NCBI RefSeq assembly: GCF_000374085.1
Contig: NZ_KB893387.1
Span: 1 to 64,000, forward strand
DNA length: 64,000 bases
Direction of reading: 5' to 3'
DNA from: Spirosoma spitsbergense DSM 19989
GTDB lineage: Bacteria > Bacteroidota > Bacteroidia > Cytophagales > Spirosomataceae
How positions within the stretch are numbered: position 1 is the first letter of the stretch; each line of letters begins with the position of its first letter. Both the position numbers and the translations under genes were made by a program. Of the stretch, positions 17,401-25,128 are shown in pieces. The notes beneath the pieces are model-generated. The model did no database searches and was not told where the DNA came from. It was given only the letters and a program-made list of their open reading frames with translations.

Positions 17401-18299
17401 ACCCGAACCGAATGCTCCACCCCCAACTGCTGCTGAACATTATTAAGATACGCCTGCATGACGGGGGTCAGATAGGCGTTGACCACGGCCGTTTGGGTGC
17501 GGGAAACGTATTGAGGAGTAACCGAAACCTCCGTCGAAATTGTAAGATTGGGAAAACTGGCTGCCGCCAGTGCATCGCATACCTGGCGTTCGTGAACCGG
17601 GTTTCGGTAGGCATTCAGGAACGATATGGCTATCGCATCCGGCTGCGTCTTTTTCAGTTGTTCAATCAGGCTGGTCATCGTCCCATCCGACAGGGGCGTA
17701 AGCACCTGCCCGTCGGCACTGGTACGTTCGTCCACCTCCAGCACCGATTCGTACAGGACTTCGGCGGGTGGGATAGCCAGTTGAAAGAGGTCGGGTCGTT
17801 GCTGCGTCCCGATGAGCACCAGGTCTTTAAATCCCTTTGTAACCAGCAATGCTACGCGCCCTCCTTTTCGTTCGAGCAGTGCATTGGTGCCTTTCGTGGT
17901 GCCCAGCCGCATTTCCAGGGGAGGAAACGGTTGGTTCAACGGTGTTTTCGTGAGCAGCCGGGCGGCTAGTACGGGGGCTTCTTCGCCGGTGAACAGTTCA
18001 ACGGTGTATGGTTCCCCGGACGGCCCGGCAGGGGGTGGAGCAGGCTGGTTGTTTTCCAGGCTAATCTGCCCGTTTGGGCTACAGGAGGCTATGGTAAATA
18101 CGGCATCGGTTTCTAAAATCCGTAACTGATAGCCATCAAAAATGGGATCTATAAGCCAGGGAGCTACCAGTTTGTTATCGAGTAGCTGCCCCCTCAATCG
18201 ACTGCTGCTCAGTACTTTGGTGCGGTGGATACTTCCATTGGGGGCCAGGGCCAGGCCATCCGTAAAGGTGCCGCCCGTATCAATCCAGATTTGGTACAT
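14433..18299 (-). CDS. 5-oxoprolinase (ATP-hydrolysing), fused HyuA/HyuB
   Basis: A 1288-residue enzyme, the usual length of eukaryote-like OplAH. It would hydrolyse 5-oxo-L-proline to glutamate with ATP in the cytoplasm. Hydantoinase A/oxoprolinase N-domain: IDTGGTFTDGLALAP at residues 6-20. HyuA core: LTLDMGGTSTDVARIDGEVD and the LSGPAGGVIGAA loop. HyuB domain from about residue 740: TAFSVNVKERLDFSCALLDA, then DVVITNHPKYGGSHLPDVTL, and a C-terminal GSGGTGTWRGGDGIIREMEF. Both halves look intact. It stands alone. The 3' end lies close to the end of the convergent Ig-like gene (44 bp). Confidence 0.92.
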   Translation of the reverse strand: MYQIWIDTGGTFTDGLALAPNGSIHRTKVLSSSRLRGQLLDNKLVAPWLIDPIFDGYQLRILETDAVFTIASCSPNGQISLENNQPAPPPAGPSGEPYTVELFTGEEAPVLAARLLTKTPLNQPFPPLEMRLGTTKGTNALLERKGGRVALLVTKGFKDLVLIGTQQRPDLFQLAIPPAEVLYESVLEVDERTSADGQVLTPLSDGTMTSLIEQLKKTQPDAIAISFLNAYRNPVHERQVCDALAAASFPNLTISTEVSVTPQYVSRTQTAVVNAYLTPVMQAYLNNVQQQLGVEHSVRVMTSSGGLVRADLFQPKDSLLSGPAGGVIGAAAIGNGQPVLTLDMGGTSTDVARIDGEVDYRFTTRIGPFDLQLPSLAIETVAAGGGSVCWFETHGAASGQLRVGPHSAGANPGPACYGATAPGQPPLLTITDVNLLLGKLHPKQFGIPVFPDKAAVALQQIIGQIGTLTGIQPDALTILRGFEQIANETMAGAIRKISIARGFDPTDYHLLVFGGAGGLHGCAIARQLGMERLILPFDGGLLSAYGIGQAQIERLASVSVLRLLTDTENDLPALVDELIDTATQALRQDVGPGVPVATKTRSVFLRLLGQESTVEVPFGPALAADFQEKYRQLYGHFPGQHAGQQRPIEVESIRVIVSTTGADQPVSSPPVIHRHAVPTFQTDTYPAFDWTQLQEGDTFRGPALLLNTTSSAFIEPGWRIVIQADKNALVDYIRDTEEITIQASDEVIQLELFTQRFRAIAEEMGTQLQRTAFSVNVKERLDFSCALLDANAELVANAPHIPVHLGSLGICARLILAKIPIGPGDVVITNHPKYGGSHLPDVTLLSGVFTDDTYDGNPQLIGYVINRAHHAEIGGKVPGSMPPDATSLAEEGVVLEPIYIAKAGKFLWDDASDGPQQGVARRFTDCPYPTRSLAENRADIEAALASLQSGEKALQNLVRQYGLATVQTYMKRLQQSATDAILAVLQPLAGQQFTAEESLDDGHRIKLRIDISTEEPDATKQGSPRIQFDFSGTSGVHPNNLNANISILYSAVLYVLRLWCGRDIPLNEGLMAPVTLILPDASFLNPVFQDEAALCPAVVGGNTEVSQRLVDTLLKALGLAACSQGTMNNFLFGQSNLSGSSTTTKPFGYYETIGGGAGATVGTDGRSAVHQHMTNTKLTDPEELERRYPVRLHQFAIRTGSGGTGTWRGGDGIIREMEFLEPVQATLLSQHRVIAPYGLNGGEPGKTGQQTLIFADGRTASLPGIFTRAMQTGERIRIETPGGGGVGN

Positions 18300-18570
18300 G
18301 GGTTAATGAGCCGTTGACTGCCAGTCGGGCGAAAGGACTATGATGATGAATCCCAAACACTACCCTGCCTGTCAACATGATTTCTTATGTCAGGCGAACG
18401 CGCTTTTTAATCCAACCGGACTCTTGCCAACGTACGTGCTGTCAAAAATAGCCAACCTTTAGCGTTTTACAGGACATTTTTTCTCCCAACGATGAATGAG
18501 CTACTACAGTCTAACCTGGTTTAACCTTTAAATACACTGTGCCGTAAGGGACGCTTTCGGTGAGGATGGG

Positions 18571-19281
18571 TTAATCACAAGCCATCAGCGTGTAGGTTAC
18601 GGTGCCGGTCGAACCGGTTAACGTATTTGTAAAAGTGTAGCCCAGTGGGTAGCTTTTGGCGTTGTATGAGGCCCTGGCTGTTGATGGTGAGCGGCTGCGT
18701 TTCGGTGCCATTGCCTGCCCGTATCAGGTACTTCGTTCATAAGCCATTCGTAAACGTCAAGATATTGGCACTTACTGCCTGGGCGTCGAACGTCATTTTT
18801 GTAATCTTTCCATTGCTGTCATACTCGTATTTGTTGGAATAGGTCGTTACATCACCCGCAGTACTAACGTTGCGCTGGAGATCGCTCACCAAACGCCCAT
18901 CGGTATGTATGTACGTTTTACTATTCGATGAAACGACTGTTTTTCCGTTATTGGGACCTTCATTCGTGTTCGATTCGGTAGTCAGGAAACCGTTGGTATC
19001 GTAAGTCAGCGTTTGTTTCAATAGTCCGGTCGATTTGGTACCGGTTTTAGGCGTACTGACCGTTTGATACGTTTTGCTGATGAGCTGCCCGGCAGCATTA
19101 TAACTGAACAGAATAGCGGTATTATAACTTCCTGAGCTATTCGTTGACGAATACACACTACGAGCCAGTTTGCAGGTTATGGCTGGCGTAACGTCATTTG
19201 TTTTTAACAGGAAATAACCGTTAGTGCTAACAGGCTGCCCGATAGCAAGACTGTACGAAAACTGTTTGTTTTGTGTGGCAT
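18571..19281 (-). pseudogene. Frameshifted YD-like lipoprotein gene, tandem paralogue of the next gene upstream
   Basis: The start at 19281 opens a signal peptide, TVLLSGSLLALTVISC, then hits a stop (TAA) immediately after the lipobox Cys. One frame over, translation continues as LKTNDVTPAITCKLARSVYS, aligning with SCKKTDDVTPLPTCRTTEYTS of the upstream paralogue. The likely cause is an indel at the A-run after TGT. The central frame (19156-18737) is open and shows Y-x-Y-D-x-N-G-x-hydrophobic repeats, then stops. Further shifts restore TETQPLTINSQGL and then TNTLTGSTGTVTYTLMACD before the TAA at 18571. At least three disruptions mean a pseudogene, unless the sequence has errors here. Confidence 0.75.
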
Positions 19282-19290
19282 GGCTAAACC

Positions 19291-20076
19291 TTACTGGCAG
19301 GATGTAACGAATGTTTCTTTCAGATAACTAACCGACTTATTAGTGGTGGGGTCGGTATAGGTAATATCTCGGCTCATCAGGCCACCCTGACCGTTAAAGG
19401 TGTTTATCGTAATCTGGTATGAAGTGTTGCCTATTTTATAGGCCGTAACTGTTCCCCGGAAGGGCCTGCCCAAGAAGCTGACGTAGGGCCACTGGACGTT
19501 CAAAAAACCAATGGGTATGAGTTGTTTCAGGTCTGCCTGTTCATTGGTTGTAATGGTGTAGAGTGACGACCCGATGGTAGCGGAGCGCAGGTACCCGTTT
19601 TCGGCGTTTATAACCGTTTCTTCTGTCCCCTGCCTCTTTATTTTGGTTAGGTATCCCTGGCTGTCATATTCATAATCATAGACCACTTTACTGCCCGATG
19701 GAGAGACATCTTCCCGGTGGGTAGCCCGGTTTTGCCCGTCGAGGGTAAGGGTGGTAGTCAGGTAAGGCTGGCCTACAAACGTCTGATTTATCGTAACCTT
19801 GCCGGCTGTCCCGTAATCATACGTCCAGGCCGTTTTCTGGGACAGTGTAGGATTAAAGTTGGAGTATTTTGTTTCTATAACGAAGGGGCGACCGTCACCA
19901 CCGTATGTAAATGTATAGCTGTACTTGTTAGCATTGCTGGTGCCATCAAGGGAGGTATATTCCGTCGTCCGACATGTGGGCAGGGGTGTAACATCATCGG
20001 TTTTTTTACAGCTATCCAGGCTGATGATGAGCAGTATGCCAAGCAGTTGCGCTGATAAAGAAAAGAGCGTTTTCAT
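19291..20076 (-). CDS. YD-repeat-like lipoprotein of unknown function
   Basis: A 261-residue lipoprotein with signal peptide LSAQLLGILLIISLDSCKK. It contains repeated strand motifs such as YSYTFTYGGDGRPFVIETKY, YDYEYDSQGYLTKIKR and FNGQGGLMSRDITY, which resemble RHS/YD repeats. This is a common layout among Bacteroidota DUF-type lipoproteins. It is likely an outer-membrane or periplasmic beta-rich protein. It ends 9 bp before the start of the broken paralogue, so the two arose by tandem duplication. It probably shares a transcript with the IPT/NHL gene that ends 30 bp upstream. Confidence 0.7.
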   Translation of the reverse strand: MKTLFSLSAQLLGILLIISLDSCKKTDDVTPLPTCRTTEYTSLDGTSNANKYSYTFTYGGDGRPFVIETKYSNFNPTLSQKTAWTYDYGTAGKVTINQTFVGQPYLTTTLTLDGQNRATHREDVSPSGSKVVYDYEYDSQGYLTKIKRQGTEETVINAENGYLRSATIGSSLYTITTNEQADLKQLIPIGFLNVQWPYVSFLGRPFRGTVTAYKIGNTSYQITINTFNGQGGLMSRDITYTDPTTNKSVSYLKETFVTSCQ

Positions 20077-20106
20077 GATAAATCATTGTTTAGGGTTTTC
20101 TTACAA

Positions 20107-21621
20107 TCACTTATCGAATACCACTTTATAGACCGCGAAGCGTAGGGTTTGACTCGATACATCATTGTTGGCAATTACGTAGAGCGTGCCGTCGGGCGCG
20201 ATGGCTATATCGAACTGGTCGAAGCGGAACGCCATCCGATTGCCTTTGCCGGATTTAGTGGCTCCCGCCAGGCCAAAGAGTTTTTTGTTGCCTACCACCG
20301 TCGTTACATTCCCCGACGCATCCACTTTTCGCACACAGCCCGATCCGTAATCGTTCACGTACACGTTGTCGCTCTCATCAACGGCAATGGTGTTGCCCCG
20401 GGCGTAGCCGCCATCCTGAAACCGGGCCGCGCTACCGGCGCCATCTACGTAGCCTTTCTGGCCCGCAGCCCCGGCAATGAGTTTGAGCGTGTTATCAGGT
20501 TGGAGTTTCCAGAGGGCCTGGTTGCAGAAAACGAAAACACTTTTAGCGTTGGTGCCCAACTGGGCATTGGCCTGGTCGGGGGTGCCTTTGAGCTGGCCGT
20601 TCACCAGCGTTGTCGAGAAACTGGACGCCGTATTGCCCCCCGCTGTGCTATTGACAATGCCGATTAGTTCGTTGTTAAAATTGGCGCATACGTAGCTGTA
20701 TTTGCCCGTGGCTCCGCCCGGTTTCAGCGAGAATGACTGCGCTTTGGAGTCCGCTGATGATGACTTGGTGAAGTTACCAAAGCGGTAGGTGTAGTAATAG
20801 CCCGCACCCGTATCGCCCACGTAAAGATCACTACTGGGGCCACTGCCGGCAATACCAACGGGGCTGTCGGCGGTTGTCTGGAAGGGGGCCACGCCCAGGG
20901 TGGTCAGGTCCATGCGGTATACGGTCTTCTGACCGGGACCGGTTATGTAGAGCAGGTTAGTTGCGTACGCCATCCGAACCCCATCGGCGCCGGCAGTGGC
21001 AAACGCCGGAATACCCGCCAGTTTGGTTACCGTCGCTTTGGCCGAAAGCGGAACGATAACCGTAAAGTCGGTGGGGGAGGTGCCGGACTTACCCGCGTCT
21101 TCCAGCGTTATTTTGCCCGTTGTCGATCCGTCGGGGACAATAACTTTCAGAGTGGTAGTGCTGGTTCGGGTAATGCCGGTAGCCGCAACGCCGTTGAATT
21201 TTACGGCTGTACTGTTGGTGAAATTCAGCCCCGTGAGGGTGATCTGGTCACCTTCTTCACCCTGTTCGGGGGTGAAACTTGTAACGACCGGGCCGTCGAT
21301 GAACGTGAAATCGGTGGCAGAGGTGGCCGTTCGTCCGTCTGTTGTAACGGTTATCTTTCCGCTTTGCGCCGTAGCCGGAACCCCTACTACCAACTGCGTA
21401 GCCGAAGCCGTTGTAACCGTAGCGACTCCGGTGCCAAACGTCACGACGTTCTTCGTTGGGTCGGCCGAGAATCCCTCCCCGCTGATGGTCACTACCGTAC
21501 CTGCAACACCCTGCACGGGCGTGAAACTCAGGATGGAGAAAGGGGCTGGCTCCGGTTCGCTTTTCTTACAGGACAGGAGTACACCCAACAGTAACGCGAA
21601 AGTAAAAAAGACGTTTTTCAT
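20107..21621 (-). CDS. IPT/TIG and NHL-repeat lipoprotein
   Basis: A 504-residue lipoprotein. The signal peptide KNVFFTFALLLGVLLSCKK is followed by two tandem IPT/TIG (Ig-like) domains near residues 27-110 and 112-195 (FTPVQGVAGTVVTISGEGF; FTPEQGEEGDQITLTGLNF). A C-terminal NHL-like beta-propeller follows (ARGNTIAVDESDNVYVNDYG; IAPDGTLYVIANN). The start at 21621 is chosen because the 40 upstream codons carry no signal. Such proteins are often exported glycan- or polymer-binding surface proteins in this phylum; a specific ligand cannot be deduced. It heads a minus-strand cluster with the two YD-like genes. Confidence 0.85.
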   Translation of the reverse strand: MKNVFFTFALLLGVLLSCKKSEPEPAPFSILSFTPVQGVAGTVVTISGEGFSADPTKNVVTFGTGVATVTTASATQLVVGVPATAQSGKITVTTDGRTATSATDFTFIDGPVVTSFTPEQGEEGDQITLTGLNFTNSTAVKFNGVAATGITRTSTTTLKVIVPDGSTTGKITLEDAGKSGTSPTDFTVIVPLSAKATVTKLAGIPAFATAGADGVRMAYATNLLYITGPGQKTVYRMDLTTLGVAPFQTTADSPVGIAGSGPSSDLYVGDTGAGYYYTYRFGNFTKSSSADSKAQSFSLKPGGATGKYSYVCANFNNELIGIVNSTAGGNTASSFSTTLVNGQLKGTPDQANAQLGTNAKSVFVFCNQALWKLQPDNTLKLIAGAAGQKGYVDGAGSAARFQDGGYARGNTIAVDESDNVYVNDYGSGCVRKVDASGNVTTVVGNKKLFGLAGATKSGKGNRMAFRFDQFDIAIAPDGTLYVIANNDVSSQTLRFAVYKVVFDK

Positions 21622-21916
21622 GATTTCATGCGGTAAGTATATGGGTAAATATGTACGACATGCCGTAGATTGCGGCTGGTAATGAGAAAGGTAATGAGAA
21701 CTCTGGGAGGGAGTATTGGGCATTTGAGTAAACGGTGACATTGGCTTAGTAACTGGTAGAATGGGCTACCGCTACGTACGAATCAGGCAGGCCCTTCGAT
21801 CCGTGTACAGGCTGTATGGCTAACCAGCCCTCGTCCGCTTTTATCGGTAATAAAACCGCCAACAGCCCCCTTATTTGCGTAAATTTGGGGTATACTAACA
21901 ACAACCTACCCGATGC

Positions 21917-22693
21917 ATGGCTGAACACAAGCCCTTGATATTAGTCACGAATGATGATGGCATTACGGCCCACGGCATTCGGACGCTCGTTGAACTAATG
22001 AAGCAACTGGGTTCGGTAGTGGTCGTAGCCCCCAACAGTCCCCAGTCTGGTATGGGGCACGCCATCACGATTGCGAATCCAATCCGTTTGTACCCCTCTG
22101 ATTTGTACGGCGATGTGCCCGCGTATGAATGTTCCGGTACCCCCGCCGACTGTGTGAAGCTGGCGAAACACCACGTGCTGAAAGACCGCGCGCCCGACCT
22201 GGTTGTGAGTGGTATCAACCACGGCAGCAATTCGTCGATCAGCATTTTGTACTCCGGCACGATGTCGGCGGCTATCGAAGCGGCCATCGAAGGGATTCCG
22301 GCTATTGGCTTTTCGCTGGGCGATTTCACCCGCCAGCCCGATTTTTCGCATACGCACGAGCATATCCTGCGCATTGCCCGTTCGGTGCTGGAGAAAGGTA
22401 TGGAGCGCGGAACGGCGCTGAACGTTAACTTCCCGGCCCGTGCGGCCGAGGCTCTGAAAGGAATTCGTATTTGTCGGCAGGCCAATGCCAAATGGCAGGA
22501 GGTGTTCGATGAACGGCGCGACCCGCACGGAAGACGGTATTTTTGGCTGGCCGGCGATTTTGTCAACTTCGACACCCATGCCGAAGACACGGACGAGTAC
22601 GCGCTGGCCAATAACTACACCTCCGTTGTACCCTGTCAGTACGATCTGACGGCGTATCGAATGATGGACACATTGAAGGACTGGAAACTTTAA
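21917..22693 (+). CDS. surE: 5'/3'-nucleotidase SurE
   Basis: A 258-residue metal-dependent phosphatase that removes phosphate from nucleoside monophosphates. The N-terminus ILVTNDDGITAHGIRTLVEL carries the metal-binding D-D motif. It continues with VVAPNSPQSGMGHAITI (conserved Ser), CSGTPADCVKLA and VSGINHGSNSSISILYSGTM (conserved Asn). The length and motifs fit a complete enzyme. A TAAATTTG box at 21880-21887 lies 30 bases upstream and fits a -7 element. The gene is followed co-directionally by the GH3 gene across a repeated-word hairpin. Confidence 0.93.
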   Translation: MAEHKPLILVTNDDGITAHGIRTLVELMKQLGSVVVVAPNSPQSGMGHAITIANPIRLYPSDLYGDVPAYECSGTPADCVKLAKHHVLKDRAPDLVVSGINHGSNSSISILYSGTMSAAIEAAIEGIPAIGFSLGDFTRQPDFSHTHEHILRIARSVLEKGMERGTALNVNFPARAAEALKGIRICRQANAKWQEVFDERRDPHGRRYFWLAGDFVNFDTHAEDTDEYALANNYTSVVPCQYDLTAYRMMDTLKDWKL

Positions 22694-22772
22694 AATGAAC
22701 AATGGATGATGTATAATGCCATGTTAACGAGTAACTTATTCATTGTACATTATCCATTGTTCATTCTCTAAA
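22694..22772. repeat. Repeated-word imperfect hairpin (AATGAACAATGGAT/ATCCATTGTTCATT)
   Basis: The left arm AAAATGAACAATGGATGATG with TATAATGCC pairs with TTCATTGTACATTATCCATTG and TTCATT on the right. The two arms contain exact complementary stretches (AATGAACAATGGAT with ATCCATTGTTCATT) separated by about 45 bases. It fills the surE-GH3 spacer. Confidence 0.7.
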
Positions 22773-22776
22773 AACT

Positions 22777-24339
22777 ATGGCTCTTTTAGGAAACATGCTT
22801 AAAAGTGGCATTCGCCTGACGAATGTCGTCCGGTTGCGAACGGCTACCCCCTTCCGGCAGCAACGGAAAGCCTTTCGGAAATTAGTCCGGAAAGCACAGT
22901 TCACGAAATTTGGGGAAGCCTATCGTTTTGAGGAGTTACTCCGGTCGGCCGAGTTTGGCCCTACCCGCGAGTTCTACGAAAAGTATAAACAGTACGTGCC
23001 GGTCCATGACTACAATAAGATGTTCGATGGCTGGTGGCACCGGACGCTGGCCGACGAAAAAAACGTAACCTGGCCGGGTAAAGTGAAGTATTTTGCCCTG
23101 AGCTCGGGCACGTCGGAGGCAGCCACCAAATACATTCCCGTTACCCGGGCAATGACCAAAGCCATCAAACGGACGGGTGTCCGGCAGATTCTGACGCTTG
23201 GCCGGTACCAGAACCTACCCCCAACCTTGTACGAGAAGGGTTGCCTGATGCTGGGGGGCAGTACCCAGTTGAACCGGCGGGAAGGCCACTTTGAAGGCGA
23301 CCTCAGCGGGATTACGGCGGCTAAAATTCCCATCTGGTTCGAGCGGTTTTATAAGCCGGGCCGGAATATTGCCCAGGAACGCGACTGGGCCCTGAAACTG
23401 GACGAAATAACGGAGCAGGCAGGGCAGTGGGACATTGGGTACGTGGTGGGCGTACCCGCCTGGATTCAGTTGCTGATGGAAAAGATCATTGCCCGCTACA
23501 ACGTCAAAACCATTCACGACGTATGGCCTAACCTGATGGTTTTCTGTCATGGTGGCGTTTCGTTTGAACCGTATAAAGCGGGTTTCTCCAAACTCCTGGC
23601 GCACCCTATTACCTACATCGAGACCTATCTGGCGTCGGAAGGGTTTATTGCGTACCAGACGCATCCGGATGCGCATGGCATGCAGCTGGTGCTCAACAAC
23701 GGGCTGTTTTTTGAGTTTATCCCCTTCAACGAACAGAACTTTTCGCCCGATGGCGAACTGGTGGAAAAGCCCAAAACGCTCATGATTGATGAAGTAGAGG
23801 AGGGTAAAGAATACGCCCTGCTCATTTCGACCTGCTCCGGTGCCTGGCGCTATTTAATTGGTGACACCATCCGGTTTATCGATACGAAACGGGCCGAAAT
23901 CGTCATTACGGGCCGCACCAAGCACTTTTTGAGCCTTTGTGGTGAACACCTGTCGGTGGATAATATGAACAAAGCCATCGAAACCGTAGCCGATGCGTTG
24001 GGTGTTTCGGTGAGGGAGTTTACGGTGGCGGGTGTAACACACGATACGCTGTTTGCGCACCACTGGTACATTGGTACCGATGATGTCGTGGATGCAGAAA
24101 CGTTTCGCAATCAGCTCGATGCCAGGCTGAAAGTGCTCAACGACGATTATGCCGTGGAGCGTAAACACGCCCTCAAAGATATCAGCGTGACGGTGCTACC
24201 CACCAAAACGTTTTACGACTGGATGGCCTCAAAAGGAAAGATGGGCGGTCAGCACAAATTTCCCCGCGTTTTGAAAAAGGACCTGGTGAAGGAGTGGGAG
24301 GAGTTTCTTGATTCAAAAAGTGAAAGAGCGAAAGAATGA
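22777..24339 (+). CDS. GH3-family acyl-acid amido synthetase-like protein
   Basis: A 520-residue member of the GH3 (plant auxin-responsive promoter) family of adenylate-forming enzymes. It has the ATP-binding loop LSSGTSEAATKYIPVT, the strand ETYLASEGFIAYQTHPD and YLIGDTIRFIDTKRAEIVITG near the interdomain hinge. Plant members conjugate amino acids to acyl hormones. Bacterial members are common in Bacteroidota and their substrate is mostly unknown. The last codons (DSKSERAKE) are encoded by the start of a repeated-word hairpin, so the repeat appears to have replaced or extended the original C-terminus. Confidence 0.85.
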   Translation: MALLGNMLKSGIRLTNVVRLRTATPFRQQRKAFRKLVRKAQFTKFGEAYRFEELLRSAEFGPTREFYEKYKQYVPVHDYNKMFDGWWHRTLADEKNVTWPGKVKYFALSSGTSEAATKYIPVTRAMTKAIKRTGVRQILTLGRYQNLPPTLYEKGCLMLGGSTQLNRREGHFEGDLSGITAAKIPIWFERFYKPGRNIAQERDWALKLDEITEQAGQWDIGYVVGVPAWIQLLMEKIIARYNVKTIHDVWPNLMVFCHGGVSFEPYKAGFSKLLAHPITYIETYLASEGFIAYQTHPDAHGMQLVLNNGLFFEFIPFNEQNFSPDGELVEKPKTLMIDEVEEGKEYALLISTCSGAWRYLIGDTIRFIDTKRAEIVITGRTKHFLSLCGEHLSVDNMNKAIETVADALGVSVREFTVAGVTHDTLFAHHWYIGTDDVVDAETFRNQLDARLKVLNDDYAVERKHALKDISVTVLPTKTFYDWMASKGKMGGQHKFPRVLKKDLVKEWEEFLDSKSERAKE

Positions 24340-24385
24340 AAGAATATGCTTCAGCTATTCGTTCGTTCTTTCTTCCGCTATTGTA
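24318..24385. repeat. Repeated-word hairpin (GAAAGAGCG type) between convergent genes
   Basis: The left arm AGTGAAAGAGCGAAAGAATGAAAG and right arm ATTCGTTCGTTCTTTCTTCCGC are complementary with mismatches. The word is the one seen at 10709-10812. It overlaps the GH3 stop codon at 24337-24339 and precedes the lysE stop on the other strand, so here it could act as a bidirectional terminator. Confidence 0.6.
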
Positions 24386-24387
24386 TC

Positions 24388-25026
24388 CTACCAGTTCAGC
24401 GCTTTCTGGAGCGGTTCGAGCAATCGGGAATAGGTAATGTTGGCGGCTCCGATGAGGAAAATAACGCCGGTAGTGCGGTTGAATATTTTGACGACGCGGG
24501 GTGTAAAGAGCCGTTTGAGCCGGTTGGCGTAATAAGCCAGGGCCGTTTCGGTGGCAAATACCCCTACCAGGGCGGCAATCATGAACCCGTATTGCTGGGC
24601 ATCGGAGTAGTGCAGATGCGAGCGAATATACGCCACAATGGCTACCCAGGCCACGAAATTGACCGGATTGAGCGCGTTCAGAAAAAAGCCGGTAGTGAAG
24701 TAATACACGAAATTACCCAGTCGGGTTGTGGGATACGCCAGCCGGGGCGTTCCTTTCAGAATATTGACCAGGCCGAGGGCAATCAGAAAAACAACCCCCA
24801 CTACCGCCATCAGATTTTCGAACCACTGCGCCTTTGGGATAAAGGACGTTCCCAGTAAAGCCGCTATAACAAACAGAATATCGCCGATAATAACGCCAAA
24901 AACGATTTTCATCCCCGACCGAAATCCGTTGTCGACACTATTCTGAATCAGGGCAAAAAAAACCGTCCCGAACGTCAGGCAAAGGGCGGCACCCAATAAG
25001 AAACCAAGGAGAATGGGAAGAAACAA
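24388..25026 (-). CDS. LysE-family amino acid exporter-like protein
   Basis: A 212-residue membrane protein with six predicted helices, as in LysE/RhtB translocators. These start with LPILLGFLLGAALCLTFGTVFFALIQ and continue with IVFGVIIGDILFVIAALLG and NLMAVVGVVFLIALGLVNIL. The conserved G-x-x-x-G-D segment in the second helix supports LysE. The family exports amino acids or related compounds; the substrate is not identifiable. It is transcribed after the Nudix gene across a 102-bp hairpin spacer. Confidence 0.8.
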   Translation of the reverse strand: MFLPILLGFLLGAALCLTFGTVFFALIQNSVDNGFRSGMKIVFGVIIGDILFVIAALLGTSFIPKAQWFENLMAVVGVVFLIALGLVNILKGTPRLAYPTTRLGNFVYYFTTGFFLNALNPVNFVAWVAIVAYIRSHLHYSDAQQYGFMIAALVGVFATETALAYYANRLKRLFTPRVVKIFNRTTGVIFLIGAANITYSRLLEPLQKALNW

Positions 25027-25029
25027 AGC

Positions 25030-25128
25030 TTGTTGATGGTTGAAGTTTACTGTTTGTAGTTACTTGTTGCGTCAGCCAATCTTGCGATAGCCAACTATAA
25101 ATAGCAAACTACAAACGATAAACAGAGT
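25030..25128. repeat. Repeated-word imperfect hairpin (GTTTGTAGTT/AACTACAAAC)
   Basis: The left arm has TTTACTGTTTGTAGTTACTTG and the right arm has AACTATAAATAGCAAACTAC followed by AAACGATAAACAG. Two partly overlapping complementary words (TTTGTAGTT with AACTACAAA) sit around GTTGCGTCAGCC. It lies between the Nudix and LysE genes on the minus strand. Confidence 0.6.

Noticed and set aside
20996-21682. 228-codon plus-strand frame opposite the IPT domains
   Set aside because: Low-complexity Val/Ser/Pro sequence arising from the complement of Thr/Gly-rich Ig strands.
21895-22702. Two long minus-strand frames (238 and 235 codons) opposite surE
   Set aside because: surE has all family motifs on the plus strand; the frames opposite have no family features.
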